NCBI RefSeq assembly: GCF_964340395.1
Contig: NC_135567.1
Span: forward strand, 558,883-622,882
DNA from: Glandiceps talaboti
Lineage: Eukaryota; Hemichordata; Enteropneusta; Spengelidae
Direction: 5' to 3'
DNA length: 64,000 bases
Each line of letters begins with the position of its first letter. The stretch's first letter is position 1. The translations under genes were made by a program, and so were the position numbers. Positions 11,477 to 23,300 of the stretch are shown piece after piece. The notes below the pieces were generated by a model. That model was not told where the DNA came from, ran no database searches, and saw only the letters and a list, made by a program, of their open reading frames with translations.

Positions 11477-13235
11477 GTTTCACTTGTTAGTTTCATGTAA
11501 GGAGCACAGATCTGATGGAATTATTTTGTTCCAGATTTGTAATTTCAATACTTCTACTTTTTCCATTATCTCACATACAGAAAACGTCTTAAAATGAAAA
11601 TGGAATACAATTATCTAGACCATCAATGCAGGTATTTTAAAGAAACACTTATATGTTGTGCTCTCCAGTAGCTCCATGCAACAGATAAAAGTTGCTTGTA
11701 TACAATGCATAATTATTTATGCTCCTCAATTGTGAAGCTTGTAGTTTTTCAAATAGTCTTTTCATGAATTGTATCCTATCATACACTTTCTGCTAGTGTG
11801 TGTTGATGAGTAATATGTATAGTAACAATATGACTGATTGATTGGTTTCAATGAACATCATATGGATATACTAAATACCCTGTGTGCTTAGTGACCTGAA
11901 TAATGAAAACCATTGACATAACAACTAGTAAATAAATCAAAATAATACAGTATATTATAGTTGTACATTGATAGTACATGAATCAGGGTAAAATACACAT
12001 AGTATCACTTTTGCAGGCAAATTACAAATCTGATTATTGTTATCCTATAAAATGACAAAAAATGTATCTCTTTATCTGTTATCAGTGCATATTTTCATAC
12101 ATATTTAACACTGAAACATAATTTCAGAATAGGTAAATATCAAATGAAAGCAAGTATTTTTTAACCCCAAAACATACTTATATGATTGTATGTCAACACC
12201 AAAATATTGCAATGTCAATGAAAATGGTTAAGTGTTGGAACCTGGATGAGTTGTTTTCGAATTCCTTATCTGGTTAAATGGGATAATATATGGCAATATT
12301 TTATAAATGAACATTAAATTGGAGTGGGGGATATTACATTTAAAGATTTTTAATAAATCTTTAATGTGTTATCTCCCACTCAAATTTAAAAATGTCACAT
12401 TTTGTCTGAGTTCACAGATTTGCATGTAAATACAGAATTAGAATAAATTGGTCTACATGTATAATCAGGTTGGGTCAGAAAACTAGAAGACATCTTATAA
12501 TTTGTGTCTGTTTTTAGTAATCATGCTACAAGACTTAATATACCAGGTATAAAGACACTGCCTTCTGCCTAATAGTATTGTATTTATACACAAACTAATC
12601 ATACTCAATAGCAGTTATAGCATCATAGAATGTATAAATGCATGCAATATCAATATTATGCAATGCAATACCTTACCTGGCCTGATTGTTTTTTGATGTA
12701 CGTACAACTAGGTCTGGATGTTTCCAGCTGATGAGTTGACAGCTTCAAGCTTCAGCTACATGATCCATGCAGGGTATAAACTAGTTGTTGGGACATTGAA
12801 TGAATATTCAAAATATTCCATAAATATGACAGGGACCATTGTCACGTCATGAAACTCAGTGTTATTTATTCATTCAAGTAGTCCAAAATGTTCTCAAGCA
12901 TGGCTATGACAATTGTGCTTTTACACATATTTTCCCATCACAGTTATCGGCATTTCATATTGCATTCTTTTCCCAAATGCCCGGTTTGCAAGGTAGTACA
13001 GAGTTCACTCCGTGGAATCTTTCCAATTATAGCAATATATACTTTCACCTTCTTTGCATATTTTATGTGGTATCCATGTTCTATCCATCCTTGTTCTGTG
13101 ACCTCGGAGTCTGTGTTGATGATACATTTCATCAATGATCAAGTCTAAAAATTATAAGATAGTTCCTCTTACGGGCAACAAGTAATGGTTGTATATCTGA
13201 TTTTCTTCGCAGGGAATTTTGAAACTCAATTATAT
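11477..13235. other. AT-rich non-coding stretch
   Basis: There is no gene I can support. Overlapping frames at 12839-13148 on both strands are short and lack a recognisable domain. A compact palindrome at 12322-12381 is listed separately. Confidence 0.55.
12322..12381. repeat. 60 bp near-perfect hairpin
   Basis: GAGTGGGGGATATTACATTT..AAAGATTT is followed, after a 5-base loop, by AAATCTTTAATGTGTTATCTCCCACTC, its imperfect reverse complement. The arms are about 27 bp with a few mismatches. It could be a tiny foldback element or the joined terminal repeats of a deleted one. Confidence 0.7.
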
Positions 13236-13299
13236 GAAATTACCGTCCGTTCACCCCTAAATCTCCAAGAGCGTATGCAATGTCTCGCCTGAAACACAT

Positions 13300-13470
13300 A
13301 CATGTATGATTACACTTTACTTCCGGGTTTGCTTCGCACGTGCGCATTACGTTTGTCAAGCGTCTGGAGTTATGGAACTGCATGGAACTGTATAGTGAGT
13401 GCGCCATCTGCGTGCAATATGTGGGACCCGTGTACATTGCCACCTAAGTTATTCCATTGTTCGACATTTC
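13300..13470 (+). promoter_or_regulatory. TATA-less, CpG-containing promoter-like stretch
   Basis: This stretch stands out from its AT-rich surroundings by its CpGs. It carries ACTTCCGG (ETS/GABP-type core, 13319-13326), CGCACGTGCGCAT (E-box CACGTG inside an NRF1-like context, 13335-13347) and GCGCCATCTGCG (about 13400). No TATA box is seen. It lies 60-230 bp upstream of a signal-peptide start codon at 13532, so I infer it is that gene's promoter. A minus-strand exon-like segment (13244-13288) raises the possibility that it is bidirectional. Confidence 0.4.
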
Positions 13471-13531
13471 GAATCGTTTGGAATGTTCTGTATACAGTTA
13501 TAAATTATTGGCATAGTATCTTATCAACAAA

Positions 13532-13568
13532 ATGTCTTTCATATTTGTCTTCCTGCTACTATCCCAAG
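13532..13568 (+). CDS. Exon 1 of a secreted or membrane protein gene: signal peptide
   Basis: ATG at 13532 has A at -3 (AACAAAATGT) and opens MSFIFVFLLLSQ, a short, very hydrophobic run typical of a signal peptide core. It is followed directly by a donor (CAAG|GTAACC) that splits a Gly codon (phase 1). The coding part is 37 nt. The CpG-containing stretch lies just upstream. Support is the Kozak context, the hydrophobicity, the splice signal, and a phase that matches the exon at 13929. The protein is not recognised. It presumably enters the secretory pathway. Confidence 0.5.
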
Positions 13569-13928
13569 GTAACCATGGTAATTATGTTATGTATAAGCAA
13601 TCATTTGGTGGACCACTTCTAAGTTTATAGCAACGTTCTGTAAGTCAATGTATATCTCTAAATACTAAGTACAAATAGCATCCGATGTAGATCAATTTAT
13701 AATTGTGGTTATTTTTAAATCTTTAATTTATTAATATTGCTCTGTTTATGATCAACTTCTTGTACTTACTTTCAATCCTAGATTCCGTTGCCATGCCAAC
13801 ACTATCTGTCAGTATGTAATGTCCATCTACTAAACAAATCAAATAGCGTTGGTCTTAGTCAATAGTACAAATTTCAATATACAAAATGTTAGAATTACTA
13901 ATATAATGTCAATGTCATATTTGTATAG

Positions 13929-14012
13929 GTGATGTTAAAACAAGCTATACATCTACATATTCTACTGTATATTGTACTTCCATGTCAAGCAGTTCTTCTA
14001 CAACGTCTGAAG
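13929..14012 (+). CDS. Exon 2, Ser/Thr-rich segment
   Basis: Flanked by acceptor TTTGTATAG and donor GAAG|GTATGT, this 84 nt segment is open in phase 1 to phase 1 and completes the Gly codon left by the exon at 13532. It encodes GDVKTSYTSTYSTVYCTSMS and then a Ser/Thr run ending TTSEG. Such composition suggests an extracellular, possibly O-glycosylated stalk directly after the signal peptide. The Ser/Thr-rich frame could be chance, but the phase match and two good splice sites argue for an exon. The next exon is not certain: a phase-1 acceptor before the exon at 16733 was not found, so at least one linking exon is missing or modified. Confidence 0.4.
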
Positions 14013-14027
14013 GTATGTTTGATCATC

Positions 14028-14029
14028 GA

Positions 14030-14064
<35 letters not shown>

Positions 14065-14210
14065 CCGTTCATCAACCAACCTACCTACCTACCTATCTAC
14101 CTACCGACCTACCTACCTACCTGCCTGCCTACTGCCTGCCTGGCTTTCTACCTACCTACCTACCTACCCACCCACCCACCCACCCACCCACCCACCCACC
14201 CAGTGTTTCT
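14028..14210. repeat. Compound microsatellite (ATC)n, (CTAC)n, (CCAC)n
   Basis: Starting about 15 bases after the donor of the exon at 13929, the sequence runs through (ATC)n, then (CTAC)n with CTGC variants, then (CCAC)n. It gives poly-His and PTYL-type frames that are artefacts. Confidence 0.95.
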
Positions 14211-14339
14211 AACAACAGAGAAATATGTTTCACGTTGAAAAACTAACTTAATTTTTGAATAAATATGAAGTTAGTTTGTTTTTACTTGCCACAGATTTCT
14301 TCCACATGTCAATAAATTTTGATTTCAAAGAATCTTTAA

Positions 14340-16180
14340 CGTTCTTTAATATAGTAGATAATTCTCACCAACTATAATATGGGAACAGGTACAAAATGAA
14401 AATACTGAATGGACAAAATCAAGATATATGGACTGGTGTTTTTCATGCAACCCCATTTCTAATTTGTATGCATAATCAAGTAAAGATGCCTCTTTAACTT
14501 GTTTTAACCGAAACCAATATTTGACAACATTTTCAATAACAGTAATTGATAATGGAAAACGACCTAATTCACCTAAACATGCATGAATACATGATGTTTT
14601 GTTAACTCCAAGCATATATCTGCATGCTTTTGTGTGTTGATTCAATATCATTCATCACAGGCTTAAGAAAGTATTCATTGAATTTGCCAACATCAACTCT
14701 TCGGAATATGTAGGCACCCAACTTCAAATCCATATGATAATATTGGTTTGACCAAAGAGTCAAAGAGATGCAATTGAACATCAACTGAAGCTCCATTATG
14801 TGTATTCAGTACGTTAGTGTAAGCAAACAGAGCTCTCAAAGCTTTATTCTTCAAAGCCACTCTAGTATTTTTGACATTTCCTGAAGGGGTTAATGAAATA
14901 CCGGTACCTAAATAAGTGTATGATGCAACAATATCCACTCTTTCATTATAAATAAAGAAACTATATTTAAGTGGTTTAAAATTAGCATTGAACACCATAA
15001 CTTTTGTCTTTTTAAGACTCACTGTTAGTTGCCATTTGTTGCAAAAGGATTCAAGTAATCTGAGTGAATTTTGTAAACCATAACTAGAAGTTGACAACAG
15101 TACAATATCATCAGCGAACATAAGGATCGGTAATTTTTCTTATCTAGCAAAAAGGGAGGATCAATACATTTTCTGTGAAGTAACATTGGCAAATCATTAA
15201 TGAATAGGTTGAACAGTGTGGGACTTAGATTACAACCTTGTCTGGTACCAATACAAGAAGAAAAGAAATCGGTATAACCAGTTGACAGTTTGATACAAGA
15301 TTGAATATTATCATAAATACACTTGATGATATTCAAAAATTTACTACTGAAACCTTGTTTTGATAATTTGTAGAAAAATCCTAAATGCCAAACACTGTCA
15401 AAAGCTTTCTTAAGATCTACAAAACAAGCAAACACATGTTTTGATCTACTTTTTTGTTTGTAGAAGTTAATCAATGCCTTTAAAACAAATTCATGATCTG
15501 ATGTACGACAACCTTTCCAAAAATCTATTTGCTCACAATTCAACAAGTTATTCTTCTGAATGAAAATCTGAATTCGATTATTTAAAATAACAGTAACAGT
15601 TTACCAACACAACTACTTATAGTAATCCCTCTATAATTTGAAGGGTCACCATTTGGACTAAATTTATGAATAGGGACAATGTAACCTTTACTCCAAACAG
15701 ATGGAAATATTTTTTTATAATTGTATTAAAAAGTTTTAAGTAAAGCAGGCATTAGTATGGCTGAACCACATTTCAACATTTCATTTAATATCCCATCATC
15801 CCCAAAAGCTTTACCTGATTTAAGTGTTTTTATTGCAGCAGAAACTTTGGTATCACTAATAGAAGAATCAAGTACCTCATTAAAGGAAAAATCAAAACCA
15901 TTACTGAGCTTACTCTTGACTTTCGCTTCAAAATTATCATCAACATTTTTAGAGCATAATCCTTTTTGAGCAAGCGATTTAAAATGCTCCACCCATACAT
16001 CAGAAGTGATGTTATTATCATTTGAATCATTCTTATTTTTAAGTAAGTTAACCAAGCTCCAAAATTTTTTAGGATCATTTTTCTCAGCATCGGCGATAAC
16101 AGACAGCGTATTTTCTCTAAATTTCCTTTTACTATAACGCAATTGCTTTGTGTATATTTTCTTATATTGAAAGAACATTC
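14340..16180 (-). mobile_element. 5'-truncated LINE with reverse transcriptase, antisense in an intron
   Basis: On the minus strand, successive frames cover 16178-15726 (pre-RT region, ending KSGKAFGDDGILNEMLKCG), 15546-15120 (RT motif A FVDLKKAFDSVWH, then GTRQGCNLSPTLFNLFINDL), 15121-14693 (catalytic FADD box, SYTYLGTGISLTPSG, LVKPILSYGFEVG) and 14651-14346 (CLGELGRFPLSI, IENVVKYWFRLK). The motif order is that of a non-LTR reverse transcriptase and its C-terminal region. At least three frame breaks inactivate it, and no endonuclease is seen. The clade is not decidable by eye; the GELGRFPL-type end is shared by many invertebrate LINEs. It sits in the intron before the exon at 16733, in the opposite orientation. 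Confidence 0.9.
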
Positions 16181-16269
16181 CCCTACGATATAATCGTGAA
16201 GCAGCCGGTCACAAATGAATCTACCCTGTGCGAGCTTAGGAGCTTTTGCCTAGTTATGATATTAAATAT

Positions 16270-16440
16270 ATGGACATTTAAGTACAGGAGCGTGGCTCAT
16301 GATTTTGTTTAGTTGTTGAAAAGAAGGTGACCCCCCTTTATTCTCTTCGTAAAAGTGATAACCTACCCCCCTTCTTTGAGTCCCAAATCTTATTTGCCGA
16401 CCCCCGGCCGTAAAAACTGATCGCTCCCTTATGCTACCAG
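16270..16440 (-). mobile_element. Dispersed G/C-tract element, copy 1
   Basis: The minus strand reads AAGGGAGCGATCAGTTTTTACGGCCGGGGGTCGGC and has further G runs. Related segments beginning GG(G/A)CCGGTCAGTTTCT lie at 47894 and 62468 on the + strand. The shared head (GGTCAGTTT) and poly-G blocks point to one interspersed family. Identity between copies is loose and judged by eye. Confidence 0.4.
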
Positions 16441-16732
16441 TATATAGTTCATTGTGTACCAAGTGAGCGTACCAGTATGTGTGTACGGAGAATGTGCTGT
16501 AACATTAGTCATATCCTTGCCAAAATCCTCAATCCAGGTAACAACCTACAAGTTGCTGTGGTACTGGTATGGGTAATGAGTTGAATGGAACTTGGAACTC
16601 AGTATGGGGTGTCCTATATCACCTGATGTCTGCTTTTATGTGATATATGCTTTATTGTCCTACATATACTGATACATATATAATGAAATGTGTATTCATT
16701 TTGCGTCTAATGAAATTTACTTTCTAAAATAG

Positions 16733-17222
16733 AGCCAAGACAGGCAGGTTCGTCAGGTGATTGACAACAAGTACAGCAGTCATGGTGATATAACCTACCC
16801 ACGTTTTAAGGATGTATATCGTGGTAATTTAGAGGGCGCTGTACAAGGTAATAACTACAGAAATCAGTACCCTGAAATTGCAGGGGATGAAGTCACAGGA
16901 AGCAGGAACCCTGCATTTTACAATGACAGGCGAGATGACGGAGCTGTATTTCGTTATGACAATACCCATGATGCACTTAACTTTGAAGACTTTGGTCATG
17001 TGTATGTCGTACACGATGTTGATGGCCCACCCAGTGCTGTGATTGGTCGAGATGGTACTATCATTGGCCAATCATCGGTCATGGATGACTATCAGTTTGC
17101 TAAAGCCCCCCTAGTGCATGTAGAAGATATAACACGTGAAGATACATTATATGAAGATCTTGATAAAAATTTGGAAATTGGAGACATTTTTTTACCACTG
17201 TTACCATGGGATAGCAAACAAG
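16733..17222 (+). CDS. Internal exon, acidic Tyr-rich tail of an unidentified (probably membrane) protein
   Basis: After acceptor TTTCTAAAATAG the exon is open for 163 codons and ends at CAAG|GTTAGT, leaving one base (phase 1). The next exon at 37459 supplies GT, so Lys-Gln-Gly-Pro reads through in frame. It begins SQDRQVRQVIDNKYSSHG and includes SRNPAFYNDRRDDG, an NPxF/Y-type motif, several Asp-Tyr pairs and DGPPSAVIGRDGTIIG. It ends IFLPLLPWDSKQ. There is no membrane segment or cysteine cluster. The Asp/Tyr-rich composition and NPAFY motif resemble cytoplasmic tails of cell-surface receptors or adhesion proteins, but I do not recognise the family. The start is set by the acceptor; an AG two bases later would change the phase. 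It probably belongs with the signal-peptide exon upstream. Confidence 0.8.
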
Positions 17223-17321
17223 GTTAGTTTATCAATAAATAAAGAATTGTATCATGCCAAAATCAAGTACACAATAATGTTTAAGTAAGAATGAGCTTTG
17301 TCAACCAATATCCCTGAAAAT

Positions 17322-20300
17322 CTCCACACTTTGCCACATGATATAAAAGCTTATTCCGGGTCCTTCTCCACACTTTCCCATATGAAAGCTTATTCTGGGT
17401 CATTCCCCACACTTTGCCATATGAAAGCTTATTCTAGGTCATTCCCCACACTTTGCCACATGATATGAAAGCTTATTGTGGGTCATTCCCCACACTTTGC
17501 CTTATGGTATAAAAGCTTATTCTAGGTCATTCCCCACACTTTGCCATATGATATGAAAGCTTATTATAGGTCATTCCCCACACTTTGCCATATGATATAA
17601 AAGCTTATTCTAGGTCATTCCCCACACTTTGCCAGATCATATGAAAGCTTATTCTCGGTCATTCCCCACACTTTACCATATGAAAACTTATTCCGGGTCC
17701 TTCTCCACACTTTGCCATATGATATGAAAGCTTATTATAGGTCATTCCCCACACTTTGCCATATGATATAAAAGCTTATTCTAGGTCATTCCCCACACTT
17801 TGCCATATGATATAAAAGCTTATTCTAGGTCATTCCCCACACTTTGCCATCTGATATGAAAGCTTATTATAGGTCATTCCCCACACTTTGCCATATGATA
17901 TGAAAGCTTATTATAGGTCATTCCCCACACTTTGCCATATGAAAACTTATTCCGGGTCCTTCTCCACACTTTGCCATATGATATAAAAGCTTATTATAGG
18001 TCATTCCCCACACTTTGCCATATGATATGAAAGCTTATTCTAGGTCATTCCCCACACTTTGCCATATGATATGATATGAAAGCTTATTCTAGGTCATTCC
18101 CCACACTTTGCCATATGATATGAAAGCTTATTCTGGGTCCTTCCCCACACTTTGCCATATGATATGAAAGCTTATTATAGGTCATTCCCCACACTTTGCC
18201 ATATGATATAAAAGCTTATTCTAGGTCATTCCCCACACTTTGCCATATGATATGAAAACTTATTCCGGGTCCTTCTCCACACTTTGCCATATGATATGAA
18301 AGCTTATTATAGGTCATTCCCCACACTTTGCCATATGATATAAAAGCTTATTATAGGTCATTCCCCACACTTTGCCATCTGATATAAAAGTTTATTCTAG
18401 GTCATTCCCCACACTTTGCCATATGATATAAAAGCTTATTCTAGGTCATTCGCCACACTTTGCCATATGATATGAAAGCTTATTATAGGTCATTCCCCAC
18501 ACTTTGCCATATGATATGAAAGCTTATTATAGGTCATTCCCCACACTTTGCCATCTGATATAAAAGCTTATTCTAGGTCATTCCCCACACTTTGCCATCT
18601 GATATGAAAGCTTATTCTAGGTCATTCCCCACACTTTGCCATATGATATAAAAGCTTATTCTAGGTCATTCCCCACACTTTGCCAGATCATATGAAAGCT
18701 TATTCTGGGTCATTCCCCACACTTTACCATATGAAAACTTATTCCGGGTCCTTCTCCACACTTTGCCATATGATATAAAAGCTTATTCTAGGTCATTCCG
18801 CACACTTTGCCATATGATATAAAAGCTTATTCTAGGTCATTCCCCACACTTTGCCATCTGATATGAAAGCTTATTCTAGGTCATACCGCACACTTTGCCA
18901 TATGATATAAAAGCTTATTCTAGGTCATTCCGCACACTTTGCCATATGATATAAAAGCTTATTCTAGGTCATTCCCCACACTTTGCCATCTGATATGAAA
19001 GCTTATTCTAGGTCATTCCCCACACTTTGCCATATGATATAAAAGCTTATTCTAGGTCATTCCCCACACTTTGCCAGATCATATGAAAGCTTATTCTCGG
19101 TCATTCCCCACACTTTACCATATGAAAACTTATTCCGGGTCCTTCTCCACACTTTGCCATATGATATAAAAGCTTATTCTAGGTCATTCCGCACACTTTG
19201 CCATATGATATAAAAGCTTATTCTAGGTCATTCCCCACACTTTGCCATCTGATATGAAAGCTTATTCTAGGTCATACCGCACACTTTGCCATATGATATA
19301 AAAGCTTATTATAGGTCATTCCCCACACTTTGCCATATGATATGAAAGCTTATTCTAGGTCATTCCCCACACTTTGCCATATGATATGAAAGCTTATTCT
19401 GGGGTCATTCCGCACACTTTGCCATATGATATGAAAGCTTATTCTGGGTCCTTCCCCACACTTTGCCATATGAAAACTTATTCAGGGTCCTTCTCCACAC
19501 TTTGCCATATGATATGAAAGCTTATTATAGGTCATTCCCCACACTTTGCCATATGATATAAAAGCTTATTATAGGTCATTCCCCACACTTTGCCATCTGA
19601 TATAAAAGTTTATTCTAGGTCATTCCCCACACTTTGCCATATGATATAAAAGCTTATTCTAGGTCATTCCCCACACTTTGCCATATGATATGAAAGCTTA
19701 TTATAGGTCATTCCCCACACTTTGCCATATGATATGAAAGCTTATTATAGGTCATTCCCCACACTTTGCCATCTGATATAAAAGCTTATTCTAGGTCATT
19801 CCCCACACTTTGCCATCTGATATGAAAGCTTATTCTAGGTCATTCCCCACACTTTGCCATATGATATAAAAGCTTATTCTAGGTCATTCCCCACACTTTG
19901 CCAGATCATATGAAAGCTTATTCTGGGTCATTCCCCACACTTTACCATATGAAAACTTATTCCGGGTCCTTCTCCACACTTTGCCATATGATATAAAAGC
20001 TTATTCTAGGTCATTCCGCACACTTTGCCATATGATATAAAAGCTTATTCTAGGTCATTCCCCACACTTTGCCATCTGATATGAAAGCTTATTCTAGGTC
20101 ATTCCGGACACTTTGCCATATGATATAAAAGCTTATTATAGGTCATTCCCCACACTTTGCCATATGATATGAAAGCTTATTCTAGGTCATTCCCCACACT
20201 TTGCCATATGATATGAAAGCTTATTCTGGGTCATTCCGCACACTTTGCCATATGAAAGCTTATTCTGGGTCATTCCCCACACTTTGCCATATGATATGAA

Positions 20301-23300
20301 AGCTTATTCTAGGTCATTCCCCACACTTTGCCATATGATATGAAAGCTTATTCTGGGTCATTCCCCACACTTTGCCATATGATATGAAAGCTTATTCTGG
20401 GTCATTCCCCACACTTTGCCATATGATATGAAAGCTTATTCTAGGTCATTCCCCATACTTTGCCCTATGATATAAAAGCTTATTCTAGGTCATTCCCCAC
20501 ACTTTGCCATATGATATGAAAGCTTATTATAGGTCATTCCCCACACTTTGCCATATGATATGAAAGCTTATTCTAGGTCATTCCCCACACTTTGCCATAT
20601 GATATGAAAGCTTATTCTGGGTCCTTCCCCACACTTTACCATATGAAAACTTATTCCGGGTCCTTCTCCACACTTTGCCATATGATATGAAAGCTTATTA
20701 TAGGTCATTCCCCACACTTTACCATATGATATAAAAGCTTATTATAGGTCATTCCCCACACTTTGCCATCTGATATAAAAGCTTATTCTAGGTCATTCCC
20801 CACACTTTGCCATATGATATGAAAGCTTATTCTAGGTCATTCCCCACACTTTGCCATATGATATAAAAGCTTATTCTAGGTCATTCCCCACACTTTGCCA
20901 TATGATATAAAAGCTTATTATAGGTCATTCCCCACACTTTGCCATATGATATGAAAGCTTATTCTAGGTCATTCCCCACACTTTGCCATATGATATAAAA
21001 GCTTATTCTAGGTCATTCCCCACACTTTGCCATATGATATAAAAGCTTATTCTGGGTCATTCTCCACACTTTGCCATATGAAAGCTTATCCTGGGTCCTT
21101 CCCCACACTTTGCCACATGATATGAAAGCTTATTATAGGTCATTCCCCACACTTTGCCATATGATATGAAAGCTTATTCTAGGTCATTCCCCACACTTTG
21201 CCATATGATATGAAAGCTTATTCTGGGTCATTCCCCACACTTTGCCATATGATGTGAAAGCTTATTATAGGTCATTCCGCACACTTTGCCATCTGATATA
21301 AAAGCTTATTCCGGGTCATTCCCCACACTTTGCCATATGATATAAAAGCTTATTCTAGGTCATTCCCCACACTTTGCCATCTGATATGAAAGCTTATTCT
21401 AGGTCATTCCGCACACTTTGCCATATGAAAGCTTATTCTGGGTCATTCCCCACACTTTGCCATATGATATGAAAGCTTATTATAGGTCATTCCCCATACT
21501 TTGCCATATGATATAAAAGCTTATTCTGGGTCATTCCCCACACTTTGCAATATGATATAAAAGCTTATTCTAGGTCATTCCCCACACTTTGCCATATGAT
21601 ATGAAAGCTTATTCTGGGTCATTCCCCACACTTTGCCATATGATATGAAAGCTTATTCTAGGTCATTCCCCACACTTTGCCATATGAAAGCTTATTCTGG
21701 GTCATTCCCCACACTTTGCCATATGATATGAAAGCTTATTATAGGTCATTCCCCACACTTTGCCATATGATATGAAAGCTTATTCTAGGTCATTCCCCAT
21801 ACTTTGCCCTATGATATGAAAGCTTATTCTGGGTCATTCCCCACACTTTGCCATATGATATGAAAGCTTAATATAGGTCATTCTCCACACTTTGCCATAT
21901 GATATGAAAGCTTATTCTAGGTCATTCCCCACACTTTGCTCTATGATATGAAAGCTTATTCCGGGTCATTCCCCACACTTTGCCATATGATATGAAAGCT
22001 TATTCTAGGTCATTCCCCACACTTTGCCATATGATATGAAAGCTTATTATAGGTCATTCCCCACACTTTGCCATATGATATGAAAGCTTATCTAGGTCAT
22101 TCTCCACACTTTGCCATATGATATGAAAGCTTATTCTAGGTCATTCCCTACACTTTGCCCTATGATATGAAAGCTAATTATAGGTCATTCCCCACACTTT
22201 GCCATCTGATATGAAAGCTTATTCTAGGTCATTCCCCACACTTTGCCATATGATATGAAAGCTTATTCTGGGTCATTCCCCACATTTTGCCATATGAAAG
22301 CTTATTCCGGGCCTTCTCCACACTTTGCCATATGATATAAAAGCTTATTCTAGGTCATTCCGCACACTTTGCCATATGATATGAAAACTTATTCCGGGTC
22401 CTTCTCCACACTTTGCCATATGATATGAAAGCTTATTATAGGTCATTCCCCACACTTTGCCATATGATATAAAAGCTTATTATAGGTCATTCCCCACACT
22501 TTGCCATCTGATATAAAAGTTTATTCTAGGTCATTCCCCACACTTTGCCATATGATATAAAAGCTTATTCTAGGTCATTCGCCACACTTTGCCATATGAT
22601 ATGAAAGCTTATTATAGGTCATTCCCCACACTTTGCCATATGATATGAAAGCTTATTATAGGTCATTCCCCACACTTTGCCATCTGATATAAAAGCTTAT
22701 TCTAGGTCATTCCCCACACTTTGCCATCTGATATGAAAGCTTATTCTAGGTCATTCCCCACACTTTGCCATATGATATAAAAGCTTATTCTAGGTCATTC
22801 CCCACACTTTGCCAGATCATATGAAAGCTTATTCTGGGTCATTCCCCACACTTTACCATATGAAAACTTATTCCGGGTCCTTCTCCACACTTTGCCATAT
22901 GATATAAAAGCTTATTCTAGGTCATTCCGCACACTTTGCCATATGATATAAAAGCTTATTCTAGGTCATTCCCCACACTTTGCCATCTGATATGAAAGCT
23001 TATTCTAGGTCATACCGCACACTTTGCCATATGATATAAAAGCTTATTCTAGGTCATTCCGCACACTTTGCCATATGATATAAAAGCTTATTCTAGGTCA
23101 TTCCCCACACTTTGCCATCTGATATGAAAGCTTATTCTAGGTCATTCCCCACACTTTGCCATATGATATAAAAGCTTATTCTAGGTCATTCCCCACACTT
23201 TGCCAGATCATATGAAAGCTTATTCTCGGTCATTCCCCACACTTTACCATATGAAAACTTATTCCGGGTCCTTCTCCACACTTTGCCATATGATATAAAA

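Noticed and set aside
12839-13148. Three overlapping frames of 60-100 codons
   Set aside because: No recognisable domain, overlapping on both strands, with no convincing splice sites.
13783-13816. Small exon between CCTAG and TAT|GTAATG in the intron after the signal-peptide exon
   Set aside because: It would leave phase 2, and joining the exon at 13929 then gives an immediate stop; direct joining of 13568 to 13929 works better.
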